A stretch of DNA of 64,000 nucleotides from Diploscapter coronatus (lineage: Eukaryota; Nematoda; Chromadorea; Rhabditida; Rhabditidae), in assembly GCA_964036155.1 (NCBI GenBank), contig OZ038422.1, forward strand, positions 72,501,201-72,565,200. The letters are read 5' to 3'. The position numbers and the translations under genes were made by a program. The notes below the pieces were generated by a model. The model was not told the DNA's origin and made no database searches. It saw only the letters and a program-made list of their open reading frames with translations. Below are positions 1 to 11,150 of the stretch, one piece after another (position 1 is the first letter of the stretch; every line of letters begins with the position of its first letter).

Positions 1-517
1 GCATATTCCCGTTGAAAATTAGCACAACACATTTAGGTAAAAGTATCTAAGTTTTGAAGATCGTCTTTTCTTGTTCAATACTTAAGTCCTGAAACCAGTT
101 ACAACGTATTCCTGCTCTATTTACATTCCGCCGACTCGAAAATTTTCGGTAAAATTCGAAAAATCAAAATACGTCGAAACGCGCACCGATTTGTACACAA
201 ATAACGACTATCTTTAACTTGCCGGTTCTTTTTCGATTTTCTGCTTCTCCACCTACAAATGAGCATTTTCTAAGCCGAAATTTTGAAAACTTGTTCCGAT
301 AGTTTTGGACTCAAAATCGATTTTATTTTTAACACTTTTATTCTGTGAATTCATAAATGTTGAATCTATCGATATAAAATCGCATAACTTTCTATAGAAA
401 TTTTCGAATTATACGTTTAAAATTTGTCAATAAAGTTTCTTCTTTACATTTCAAAATTTTCTACATTCGCCATACAAAATATTTTATTTGAAGGTTTTTT
501 TTATTATACAAAGCAAA
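1..517. other. Gene-free left edge
   Basis: AT-rich sequence upstream of the first Kunitz gene. I see no coding exon, RNA gene or clear repeat. It presumably holds the promoter and 5' leader of the gene that starts at 518. Confidence 0.5.
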
Positions 518-1863
518 ATGTTTCAGATGATCCTAAGCCTGGTATTATTGCTATTTCATCAAGCTTTATCCCAGGACTGTTCTTCTCCTCGAGACAGTGG
601 AGATTTCTGCGATTCCAGCCAACCGAAACGCATGTTCTACTATGACACGAGAATGAGTAAGTTATCCTAATCGAAACAAATCTTCGACCAAATTATCGAT
701 CTTCCGAACATAATATCTTATTACAAAATTTGTAGCTTATTCAATCTCTTAGCAATTAATAAAAGTAGTACCACAATAATTCAACAAATATGCAATAATA
801 TTTTGAGCCAATTAAAAAGTAATAGCTTATTCATAAAGTATAGAATATAGGGATTTGATAGTGGAAATCAAACTGCTCAGCTAATTGTAAGGAAACTTAT
901 ATGATGATATTTTTATCTATTTTTCTGTATTACTTTTATTAATTGCCTAATTTATTCAAAAATTCACTGTTCAGAAGTCTGCCAACCATTCTCGTATCAC
1001 GGATGTGCTGGAAATGACAACAAATACGAGAGTGCTCAGGATTGCAAAAGCACTTGCGTTACAAAGACTGGCGGAGGTAGACAATTTCTGATAAGTCGGA
1101 TAAAATTTCTAAAATTTTATAGCTGGAACGACATCAGCGTCGTCTACAAGCCCGAGATCTTCGACAAATTCGACTTCACAAGGGAAAGTGCCACCGTTCG
1201 TCCCGGAGGGAAATAGCCATGGTCAATGGAGAAAAGGTAGTAATTAAAAAAATAATAATAATTTCAGAAGAAATATTAGATGTTTACTAATCATTTTCAG
1301 CCGAACTCTGTGGCAGTAATTATTTGGTCCCGAACGGTCAATACGTTCTGTGTCAAAGTGACGGAGGATGTCCCGCACAGCACAATTGTGTCAATGGAAC
1401 GGTTTGTTGTCCTACGAAAGGTAGACAATTTTTAGCTATTCGTTTCCGGTATATCATTCTCCAACAGTACGAAATAGTGATAGATGAATGCAATTTATTT
1501 TAAACATTTTTGATTTTTTTTAAAGTCATAGCTTAGTTCGAGGATTTGAAGAGAAGCTAAATCAAAGTTATTTGTAATCCTTTCCATCAAGAAAATTTCT
1601 GAAACTTATTCAGATTACGTATGCTCGTTGAGAGATGACAATGGCCATTTCCAAGATGGTGTTGAGGATAGACCTCGGTATTGTTGACAATAAAAATCAT
1701 AAAAGCTAGAAAGTTAATTTTCAGTTTCGGTTGGGATCATAACGTGAAGAATTGCGTGCGATTTAGCTACTACGGCCGAGACGGAAACTACAACAACTTT
1801 CCGAATTTTCCCAGCTGCGTAGCTTATTGCAAAGACTCGAAGAAAGTCGACATTTCGGGATAA
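518..1863 (+). CDS. Secreted Kunitz-domain protein, six exons
   Basis: Exons 518-656, 975-1076, 1123-1236, 1301-1420, 1614-1677 and 1725-1863 join in phase to 225 residues. The start at 518 begins a signal peptide (MFQMILSLVLLLFHQALS). A complete six-cysteine Kunitz domain follows, from DCSSPRD to the CKSTC end. After a Ser/Thr-rich linker comes a short cysteine-rich block (ELCGSNYLV to VCCPTK) that resembles the lustrin-type modules often paired with Kunitz domains in nematodes. The last part (VCSLRDDNG to VAYC) has a Kunitz-like spacing but lacks the second and fourth cysteines. The residue after the second cysteine of domain 1, the usual P1 site, is Asp, so trypsin-type inhibition is unlikely and a cuticle or matrix role is more plausible (inference). 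A polyadenylation signal AATAAA lies at 1949-1954. Confidence 0.85.
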
Positions 1864-3034
1864 ATCCCAGTTCCATGGTTAAAAATTACGGCTATTTGTT
1901 TGTTGATAGCGTGTTTCATCACTTATTTTTCTGTTAGTTTCTTAAACGAATAAAAACAACATAAAAATCAACATTATTTTTAGCATATGCATAGAAAAAT
2001 TCATGAAATAATTTGTTACTATGATAAATATGAGAATTTGCATTATTGATTGATTAGAGATACGAAATTCCTAAAAAATATACTGGGGGTAGGTCGCAAG
2101 GGTTTTTTCACGACCGTCCTTTGTAGGACTGATTTTGGCGAAATTAAATGAAAAACTGTATTAGATCAAGAAATAAGCAGATAAGGTGTGTCTCAAAATT
2201 ATGGGCGCACTTCGCGTTTTATGGTTCCGTATCGACTATACTTGAACCAGTCGAGCTTAAATTTACCTCACATATTACCTTACATATCCATAATATATTC
2301 TCAGAGTTTGAGCCCGATTCGATTTACTACAATATTTCTATGATTTTTTTTCTGAAAAGTGTCTTTAACTATAGAAAGTGGCCTAGAATGTTGAGGATGG
2401 TTCAGAAAAAATGATTCGAGTGAAAATAGCCATGAAGACATGCAGCATGGCTCTCCATCCTCTATCGAAAGTTATGTTGAATTCCTCTTTTATAGTCCAT
2501 ATGCAAGTCATGCTACTTTTTAAAATCTATATTTGACAGTCAACACTCTTCGTCAGGTTAAAACCGTTTTCCGGGTATAAGTGCTCAATTATCAATCTAA
2601 AACCAATCGAGTTTTTGCGTTACACGTCAGGCAAAAATTTCTTTTCCAGCTACATATGGCTTATAAGGGTTATCATGGATAGTTGCTGAGAGCTAAGCGT
2701 GCACAGACAATCAAACAAATACTTAATAGAAAATACTAAAGGTACGATACGAGGTATGCATTTGCGCCGTTTACAGCCGATAATTAAATACACGGGTAGT
2801 TTTATTTCAGCATGCATCTTCAAATTTTAGGATTCTTGAATGATAAACCGTGCTTAGAAATCGATTTTTAGTCTGATAAAATTGCGAAGCATCAATTTAG
2901 TAGTTTCATTCTCCTTTCTTCAGTGATCAATTTTAAACTCGTTAATTGCAGACTTTCTCATTCAATCAATACTCTTCTATACTATTTCCATTTCGAAATA
3001 ATACTATGCTGATTGTTTAGGTCTCTTAACAAAG
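1864..3034. other. Intergenic, contains one dispersed-repeat copy
   Basis: It holds the 3' end of the Kunitz gene and a copy of a short dispersed repeat near 2078-2135. I see no convincing exon; the open frame at 2148-2414 has no splice context or protein-like features. Confidence 0.5.
2078..2135. repeat. Dispersed GGGGTAGGTCGC repeat, copy 1
   Basis: This block, from TACTGGGGGTAGGTCGCAAG through GACCGTCCTTTGTAGGACTG, recurs with changes at 4615-4672 and 25488-25540. Each copy has the order AC(T)GGG-GGTAGRTCGC, a variable centre, then CG-CGTCCT-TAGG. It is probably a fragment of a small mobile element. Confidence 0.6.
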
Positions 3035-4303
3035 ATGTTAACCAATTTGCCAGTCAAAATTATATTGTTGATCTGCCAATATCCCGAATTCAAAGACCTG
3101 GGACAATTGGCCTGGACTAATAAACGGATGATGCAAATAATCAAGAGATATCTGCCGATAGCGCTCGAGAGGAACATTTTTTTCTATAGTAGGAAAATAT
3201 TCTGTTGTATGAGCGAAAGTTAACTTTAATATTTAGTGCCTTATACAAATGGCAAAATTTGGGAAGGAAGAATTTGTCTGTTTGATTCGCATACTAATTC
3301 TGTTAAGCAGATTGCGAGATTTACTAATTATTTACGATCATATGAAGTAGCAACTACAAAAGATAAGGTTGATTATTTTATTTGACATTGCCAATTTTGT
3401 AAACTTTAGATTTTTGCATTGAATTCTTCTGAGGACTGGTTTGAAATTTTTGACCTGAATACTCGAGAAATTACTAGAGGTAGCATTACAAAAGCCAATA
3501 GATTGGTTTAATTTTATTGCATTCTTCGCAGGACCAGATCCTCCTGAATGGCGTGATGAGGCATCTGTGGCTTATTTCAAAAACACATTGTATTATTTGG
3601 GTGGAAGGGATCCTGAAACAAGGAAAGATACGAATCGAGTTGATGTAAGAAGATTGAATGAAAGTCCACGAAATCATTTATTCAGGTTTTAATAGATGGA
3701 AAATGGCAAACAGGACCTGCTCTTCCTTATCCAATTAGTTATGCTCAAACAATAGCATGTGATGAAAATTTATACGGTCACATTATAGCATATTCATTAT
3801 TGCAATTATGGATATTCAGTTATTGATGGAAAAAATAGCCGAAAGATATATCGATTATCAGACGATGAACAGGAATGGATTGAAATTGGAGAGATTCCAG
3901 AAGAACGAGATTTTTTTAGAGTTGCATCGTTAAATGGAAGAATTTACATAACTGGAGGAGAGAAGTCGTTAATTTTGTATGATAAATAATGTATCATTAT
4001 ATATTTAGTCTTTATGGAGCATTAAAATCCTGTCTGTGTTTCGACCCCTCAGCCCCAGTTGACAGTCGAATTTCTCGAATCGCAGATATGAATTATGGAA
4101 GATATCGTCATTCGCTCATTGCCGCTAACAAGAAATTGTATGCAATCGGAGGGTGAGCTGAGATTTTGCATATCTTTATACGAAATATTTGCTAATTTAG
4201 ACTTAAAAGAGCTTCTTCTGGAACAATTTATTGTAATTCAATCGAGAAATACGATCCACAAGCGAATAAATGGCGTAAAGTCAGAAAAATTAACAGAAAA
4301 TAA
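3035..4303 (+). CDS. F-box and kelch-repeat protein, eight exons
   Basis: Exons 3035-3188, 3237-3367, 3410-3479, 3532-3644, 3686-3776, 3820-3967, 4009-4152 and 4201-4303 keep one frame and give 317 residues. Residues 1-40 (MLTNLPVKIILLICQYPE... LAWTNKRMM) fit an F-box, the motif that binds SKP1 in SCF ubiquitin ligases. The rest holds kelch blades, visible as LYYLGGRD, RIYITGGEK and KLYAIGGLK followed by Trp-containing strands (IDGKWQTG, EQEWIEIG, ANKWRKV). The protein is therefore likely a substrate receptor of an SCF ligase (family knowledge; target unknown). A tiny 43-base intron at 3777-3819 restores what would otherwise look like a frameshift. AATAAA is at 4352-4357. Confidence 0.85.
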
Positions 4304-5473
4304 AGCTTGATTATAGTAATCTCAGATTTCATATAGAAATTGTATTTCTTCAATAAAATGTGAAATAATAACTTAACTTCAATGAATATGACACAGACAA
4401 CTCTCGAATACATCCAAAAGTGATGAGGGATAATTGTGACTAAAATAAATATTTTTAAAAATATTTTATTTCAAAACAACCCTGGGGAGAAGTTTCGCCA
4501 GGTAAAAATAAACTGTAGGGGGGTAAGTTGCAAGAGCGATATCATGATTATGATACCAGGTCGCACCGAGGAAAATTTTGGTTAGTTACAGGCTAGGAGA
4601 GAAATTTGTTAGGGAAAATATACTGGGGGTAGGTCGCAGAGGATTTCTAACGACGTTCTCCGCAGGACTGGGGCGCAGATAAAGATAACTAGACACTAAA
4701 TACGCTCATCTGTGATTTAAATCTGGATCGGTTTTGGATTAAGGAAAATAAGAAAGGACAAATTACTAAATACTAAAAATATTTCAGTAATTGTAAGTGC
4801 CTCCAGCAAATAGGAGGGAAATTTCGGTTGTTTCGAAACTTTAAAGCATCATTCTGCTCGTCCATTATTTTCATCTTGCACAATTTTTTAATGAATTCAT
4901 AAATGTTCGCTTTTATTCACCACCTCTGCTATGTTTTCCACCCGCCTGGACTGTTCAGGATATTTAATGTCGGAAATAGGAATATGATAACCTTATAAAA
5001 TCATGATCAGGGATATCATCTGATGCAATAGGGTTCGAACTCGATGCACTATTTCGTCGCGCTTTTTTTCTCTAAAGACCTCGCATAACATCCCCGGTCA
5101 CGTAAATGCAGATGCAGATGATATGCATGCTGCGGGGCAAAGGCGTACCAAAAGTCGCTTTTCCAAATGTGCTGTGACGAAAAGGATATGCTTAAGATAT
5201 GTTGGACATAGTTCAGGACTTTTAATAAGAGCGCCTCCCTTAAGGTTCATATCATCTTTGCTCTTTGTTGAGTTTATAGAATTGCAAATGCTGATCAGTA
5301 AATTTTTTTTTCTGCATTATATAAACATTATAGATTTTCTGAATGATGTTCCAATGGAACTTATAAACATTGGGCATCATTGTTCCTTCACAACAAGCAA
5401 TTCGTTGATTAGTGCAATTTTCATTATCGCTTGGTACTCCAATTTTTTGGCATTCCAAAGTTATACCACTAAA
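4304..5473. other. Intergenic with a dispersed-repeat copy
   Basis: It contains the kelch gene's 3' end, a second copy of the GGGGTAGGTCGC repeat, and the upstream region of the galaxin-like gene. An open frame from 5123 runs into that gene, but the 117 residues before 5474 look random and the signal peptide begins at 5474. Confidence 0.5.
4615..4672. repeat. Dispersed GGGGTAGGTCGC repeat, copy 2
   Basis: Begins ATATACTGGGGGTAGGTCGC and ends CTCCGCAGGACTGG. It shares 20 bases (ATATACTGGGGGTAGGTCGC) exactly with the copy at 2078-2135. Confidence 0.6.
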
Positions 5474-6745
5474 ATGAAATTTCTTCATCTACTCATTCTA
5501 ATCTCTCTATCTGTCTATTGTGCTCTGGCGTCAAAATCCTGTGGATCTTACAATTCGAATGTCAAAATTTGTTGCAGTGGTCGTATTTTTGATAAGGGCA
5601 CATATTCAGCGTGTTGTGGAGCGTTACCTTACGACAATGCTTCCCATTTCTGCTGTGGCGGAATCATATTGACTCGCGGAAACAGTTCGGGATGCTGCTC
5701 AGGAAAGCCCTTCGACCCTAACGAATACTTCTGTTGCGGAGGGAAAATCCATCCTGCCACGGCGAATTCACTATGTTGCAGTAACAAAATATTCAACCCT
5801 TTAAACAAAATTTGCTGCAATGGCCATCTATCTGAAAAAGGGACAAAGTCTATGTGCTGCGGAACGACTCCTTACGACAAGGTTTCCCATATCTGCTGTG
5901 GCGGACAAATATTTTCTCGCGGAAAGAACTCGAAATGCTGCTCAGGAAAACTTTTTAACTCAAGCGAACAGATTTGTTGCGGCGACAAAATCCACCCTGC
6001 CAGCTCGAATTCCCAATGCTGCGGAAACGCTCTCTTCGATTCCGATTCTTTGATTTGCTGTAGCGGAAAATTGATGTCGAAAAAATATAATACTGAATGC
6101 TGCGGTCAAGACTTATTTGATACATCTTCCAAAATTTGCTGCGAAGGAACTATAAATACCAAAATGTATTCCGCACAATGTTGTGGAGACAAATCTTACG
6201 ATTCGACCTCATACATCTGCTGTAATGGAACAGTGAATAATAAAATGTATTCCGCGCAATGTTGCGAAAACAAATCATACGATTCAACTTCGGAAATATG
6301 CTGTGATGGAGTTGTTAATAAAAAACCATATTCCGCTAAATGTTGTGGGGACAAATCTTACGATTCGACCTCATACATCTGCTGTAATGGAACAGTGAAT
6401 AATAAAATGTATTCCGCGCAATGTTGCGAAAACAAATCATACGATTCAACTTCGGAAATATGCTGTGATGGAGTTGTTAACAAAAAACCGTATTCTGCCG
6501 AGTGCTGTGGAGCTAAATCTTATGATTCGACCTCAGAAATATGCTGTGACGGAGTTGTTAATAAAAAACCATATTCCGCTAAATGCTGTGAAGCTAAGTC
6601 ATATGATTCGACCTCGGAAATATGCTGTGATGGAGTTGTTAACAAAAAACCGTATTCCGCGCAATGTTGCGAAAAAAAATCTTACGATTCAACATCGGAA
6701 GTTTGCTGTAACGGTTTAGTGAAAAACAAGTATTCCGGGTGCTGA
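5474..6745 (+). CDS. Secreted galaxin-like CC-repeat protein
   Basis: A single-exon frame of 423 residues. The start was placed at 5474 because residues 1-20 (MKFLHLLILISLSVYCALAS) form a clear signal peptide. The mature protein is made of about 15 units of 27 residues, each with two Cys-Cys pairs in the pattern YDSTSEICCDGVVNKKPYSA followed by KCCG. This layout matches galaxin-type repeats, first known from coral skeletal matrix and found in various animal secreted proteins. The C-terminal units are nearly identical and the N-terminal ones diverged, so expansion went on at the C-terminal end. Potential N-glycosylation sites (NGT) occur in some units. All cysteines are probably disulfide-bonded; an extracellular matrix, cuticle or mucus role is inference. 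AATAAA lies at 6811-6816. Confidence 0.85.
   Translation: MKFLHLLILISLSVYCALASKSCGSYNSNVKICCSGRIFDKGTYSACCGALPYDNASHFCCGGIILTRGNSSGCCSGKPFDPNEYFCCGGKIHPATANSLCCSNKIFNPLNKICCNGHLSEKGTKSMCCGTTPYDKVSHICCGGQIFSRGKNSKCCSGKLFNSSEQICCGDKIHPASSNSQCCGNALFDSDSLICCSGKLMSKKYNTECCGQDLFDTSSKICCEGTINTKMYSAQCCGDKSYDSTSYICCNGTVNNKMYSAQCCENKSYDSTSEICCDGVVNKKPYSAKCCGDKSYDSTSYICCNGTVNNKMYSAQCCENKSYDSTSEICCDGVVNKKPYSAECCGAKSYDSTSEICCDGVVNKKPYSAKCCEAKSYDSTSEICCDGVVNKKPYSAQCCEKKSYDSTSEVCCNGLVKNKYSGC
6188..6480 (+). repeat. Recent 162-bp tandem duplication within the CC-repeat gene
   Basis: Bases 6188-6318 and 6350-6480 are identical over 131 bases at an offset of 162, which is two 81-bp units (54 codons). Such identity at synonymous positions points to recent duplication or gene conversion. 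Confidence 0.85.
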
Positions 6746-7926
6746 AGAAATCCATTAAAAATCATACATTTTCCAAATTATTATCATCATTTTGATTTAC
6801 CTTTTTCTTGAATAAATAATTGAAATACCGTCTTGATGTTTTTTTTTCTAATATTTTGGATGAAAAATTTTTTCGCATGTTTAAAAGAAATTTTTGCTTG
6901 ATTCTTTTATAATTAACAATATTTGCAGTTGTTGTAGCACGAGCCTTGTGTTGTCTGGTTGGCTTGATAGGCCGGAGCTCACCTCGGTCATATATTAACA
7001 GATCTAGAGAGAACGATCTTCAGAAAACTCTAGTGACCTACTCCTTGAATATTTGCTAAATTAATTTCTATTTCTATTATTTCAATTAGACTACTTTTGC
7101 AGTGAAAATAAACGGAAGGGAAAGAAAGGAACACAATTCTCGCATTTGTAAGATAATGTTCGTTATCCAACGGTATATTGCACGCAATAAACTGCTTTCG
7201 TTTAATAGACGAACAAAATCAGCTTTATACAATTCAGGTAACGAACATTGCTTCACCAATGCGCGAATTTAGTTTAATTACAATAATGTATAAAGTTTTT
7301 GATCACCGAATCATTCGGGCTGAAGTGTCAGAATGTGTTTTGATTATGAGCATAGTTCTTATTCTTAAATCTGTTTAAGAATGATCTATTTCGTTTAGGA
7401 ATGAAATTTGTTTCCTTTCTGGATGTCCCCAGAAAGGTTGGTTCCAAAAAGTGTTTTATTCGACACAAGTCGAGACTTGATCGACTCCCAAGATTTACCT
7501 TGAGTAACTGGGTTAAAAACCGAAGAGTTCAGTGTGATACAGATATTAATGCAGGTTTCGTGTTGCATGACAAATGATATTGCAAATGCTTTAGTCACAT
7601 AATGAAATGCTAGAGAGCGCAGATAGGCAGTGAGAATGGCGCGAACAGAAAGAATGGTGTGAGCTGTTTCAAAGGTGTTCACATTCGACTGAATTGATTG
7701 CATGTTATCCAAGATGAATGCAGCAAAAAATCGATGATTAGCATACGAGATGTTTCACAATGCTTAAAACATTCATTCAGTTAGTTTTTGTCTGCTGAAG
7801 TACATTTTGGATCATCGAATTATCCGGCTGAAAGTCGAATTCCATGGCATTGTGTCATTATCACTGTCATCTTTGTCTTGTCATTCCATGCATTCAATGT
7901 TTTTCCTCCTTTTTCGTTCATTCCAG

Positions 7927-8086
7927 GTTCCAAATCAGGGCCGCGCGAACGCAGCCCCTCACTCAAAAATTTAGTCGTCGGCGAACCCCAACTCGGAGCT
8001 GCCGTGCAGGTCAGCCTAGACCGAAGTGCAATGCCCGGGCCTCGCCACAGATAACCGCCTTCTTGATCGCGGTGTCTCCCGACCAG
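7927..8086 (+). other. Exon-like GC-rich block, possible 5' leader exon
   Basis: A 160-base block clearly richer in GC than its surroundings is bounded by a TTCATTCCAG acceptor and a strong CCAG|GTAAGT donor. One frame stays open across the block but the translation (Arg/Pro-rich) resembles no family I know. The next plausible exon downstream is at 11151, so it may be an untranslated leader exon of that gene. It could equally be an exon of an unrecognised transcript. Confidence 0.3.
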
Positions 8087-8398
8087 GTAAGTTTATGAGT
8101 CGCTGGCAGGGGGAGAAAATGGGGAGTGATTGAGATATCCTGGACCGCATTGACTAGTGCATAATAGAATAGGGAGGAAAGACGACTAGACACTTTCGAA
8201 AATGGGGAAAAAGTGCATGGAAATGGAAGAGAAGAATAGTCACATAGTCACTTTGCCAGTAGGTTGAAAATGAAATTGATTTTGCCACTTTTTTCTTCAA
8301 TCAATTACAGACTACCAAAAATATGAAATTAGCATATCTGAATAACAATGTGCATATCTATGAATCTGCATAACAGGAATGAACGATATTCAGGAGGT

Positions 8399-8484
8399 TC
8401 CTAGAAAAAACACCGGCTTTTTCTTTTCCTATCTTGCCTTCCCATACTATTTCTTAGAAAATCCGGTGTCTTTTTCTATTAGCC
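8399..8484. mobile_element. MITE family A, copy 1
   Basis: Short element with ends TCCTAGAAAAAACACCGG and CCGGTGTCTTTTTCTATTAG, which are inverted repeats. Its centre (CCCATACTATTTCTTAG) is the reverse complement of the centre of the copy at 61954-62092, so the two are the same family in opposite orientation. Confidence 0.75.
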
Positions 8485-9084
8485 TATTCAGAATCAGATA
8501 CGGGTTTCCAGATTTGAAAATTAGAATAAACTCAAAATAAAGTTGAACTATATGAGATAAAACCGGAACCAGAATTGAACTATTTGAGTCTTTGACCCTA
8601 TGAAATCTTTACAATATTAGAACCACTACTAATGAAGAACGTTCTTAGATTTTTTAGAGTAAAATGGCAGAATGAAGATATGTAAATTGGAATATCCTGA
8701 ATATTGAAACGGTATTACTAGAGCTTTTCTGTGTATTTCATATTGCGCCCCGCTCCCCTCAGCAAGTCTTTTTCAAAGACAATGAAGAGTATGCAAATTA
8801 AAAAAAAGTCAAAATGCGTGCTCACACTTTGAGTTTGTTGTTTACCTACCTTATAGATAAAAAAAAAAATAAGCTCGAGAAGATTTTTGCAATAGCCCGA
8901 ACATCTAAGTAACACTAATATCTGTTCATAGATATGGTTTTTACGCCGAAAGAATAGCCATGAAAAGTGTGTTTGCGGGGCCTACTTACAAGATTCATTT
9001 TTGTAACGCCCTCGAAAAAGTACAGCATTTTTTGCTGGTCCAGGTCGCTCGACTTCGACTTCCGTGTGTAAATTTGACACCACG

Positions 9085-9117
9085 TCTCTCGGCTCTCGAC
9101 TCTCGGTTCTCGACTCG
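9085..9117 (+). repeat. Heptamer tandem repeat (CTCTCGR)n
   Basis: About four and a half copies of a CTCTCGG/CTCTCGA unit in tandem. No function is evident. Confidence 0.5.
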
Positions 9118-11150
9118 AATTTGTGGGGCAGCAGCCGGGCAGTTGTTTGGAAGCTGGCTAACCGACGAAGGGCTGCAAAGAAAAATGAAGAAGAAGAAGA
9201 AAGAAGCAAATCTAGCTTTTTCTTTTCACTCTTGAGCTCGTTCCATCACTTATCAGTTCACACCTTTCGACGACCATTTATCACATTTTTCTGCAAAAGT
9301 TTTCATTTTCACGCTTACATTCTTTTTCTGATTTTTTAAGTGGGAATATTTTTTAGAACTTTTATTTCAATGAATCGGAAATATCGCACTTTTCAGATTT
9401 TCAGCCTTATCCACCGATATGATCCCATGAAGAATTTTTATTCTATTTTTAGATAAGAATTGTCCACTCATCTGACAAAGAACTGAACATTCATGCAACA
9501 CTTTATCATTTAACTGATTTTAAAACTTTTCCGCTTCTAGCTTTAAGCACTCTACCATTTTTTCATCCTTCGGTTCCTCGCAATTTGTCACTTTGATCAC
9601 CGGTGGGATTTTTATCGCCCTCAAAATTTTCCTTTCGGCAATTATCCGAAGGGCCGGATGCGAGTTTTCTGCTCGTTTGTTACAGCGCCCATCGAGTTTC
9701 TAATTACTTCAAAACACACCTAAGCACCACTCCCACATTGTTTCCTTTTACTCGATACAAAATTTTCTAGTTTTGTACTACTTTTTATAAATTTTATTTA
9801 AATTGCTTCTGAAAATTGATTTTTTGTAAATTTTCCCCAGGGATTATGCGTAAAATGGTCATGAATAATTCCTGTTCAATTGGCTTTAGTCCTTTTGAAA
9901 CATAAATAAAAACTCGCGTTTTCGAAACTTTTCTAAGGTTTCGTCTCGCAATATCCGGTGTAAACTAGATGACTAATTATTTTTTTTTTTTTTATAAAAT
10001 GGTGCAGTTTACCAACTCTGATCAAATATCATTCACTTCATTTCAAACCTAAAATTCTCTGAAATTTATCTTAACACTTTCATTGCTGATTTCATTATTC
10101 GATTGATTTATCGTGAATTTTGCCACGCTATTTTTCCCCCGTGGTCCTCGATTGGCCCTCTTCGATTCTGATTTTCATAGGGTCTCGATCGGCTCGCATT
10201 TCTCCATCAATTCAGCCCCAATTCATCGATCAATCTGACACTTTTTATCCTCAAAGCAAAAGCTGAAAGTCTGAAATATCTGGGCAAGAATTTCAATCTG
10301 CCAAGTGCATGCAGAAGGATGAATAATGGCACAAAATAATAGAAATTAGAAAACTTTAAAACTGGAATTTTGAAGAATGAGAAAATCTGAGCCGGTTTTC
10401 TAGAGATACACTTTATCACAACGATGTTCCCGAGGTTATTTTTCTCTTGCTTGGATCAAATTCTCCAAGATTGATTACATTTCAAAATTTCTGAAAGAGC
10501 ATAATGCTTATAGTTTTTCATTCTTCAAAAGTTTGAAATATTGTCTTATTCTTGAAATAAGTCAAAATTTTCTTGCTACGTTTCAAAATAAAATGCCACC
10601 CTAAAATATCAAGACTTAAAAACTTTTATCTAATCCATCTGGCGTTCATGCTCTTGGATTCAGTTTTATGTTTTATGCGATGCAAAGAAATAGCATTGGT
10701 ACTCTGAGATTTTAGAGAACTCCTCAAAGTCCATACTTTTTCGCGAGAATTGATTCAGATGAGTCAAGGATCTCGAATTTCTTCAGTGAACTTCTCAAAA
10801 ATGTGTCTTGGCTCTGTTACGTATTTTTCTAATTTTTTCCTGACTTGATCAAGTTCAACTGTTATTCAATGCCGGTTTTTATTCGTTCCTAGAAATTCTA
10901 GGAAAATTTTCATTTCATGCTGATGCATAGTTAGGTAAAGACTGATGCGTTGTCAAAAATAATGCGAAGGATATTCAGCGATCCGATTTTTCATAATTTT
11001 TGCAAACGTCTAGAAAATCTTGAATTTCAAACGAAACATTGATTATTTTTAAACTCCTCTCAGGTCTTTCCGATATCTACTTATCATTATTTCAAATCCT
11101 TATCGTAGACTTTAGATTTTTTTTCGGCTTTTTACAAGAATTTTGTTCAG

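Larger units (their letters stand above)
6746..11150. other. Gene-poor 4.4-kb stretch
   Basis: No complete gene is seen. It holds one exon-like GC-rich block (7927-8086), a MITE (8399-8484) and a short heptamer tandem repeat (9085-9117). Part of it may be the promoter or a long first intron of the gene starting at 11151. Confidence 0.45.

Noticed and set aside
3770..3830. Apparent frameshift in the kelch gene
   Set aside because: A 43-base GT...AG intron (3777-3819) removes it and joins LY to VIDGKNSRKIY in phase.
5020..5060. GGGTTCGAACTC resembling a tRNA T-arm
   Set aside because: No acceptor stem, D-arm or anticodon arm could be fitted around it.
5123..5473. N-terminal extension of the galaxin-like frame
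   Set aside because: The extra 117 residues are not repeat-like and the signal peptide starts at 5474; the upstream frame is open by chance.
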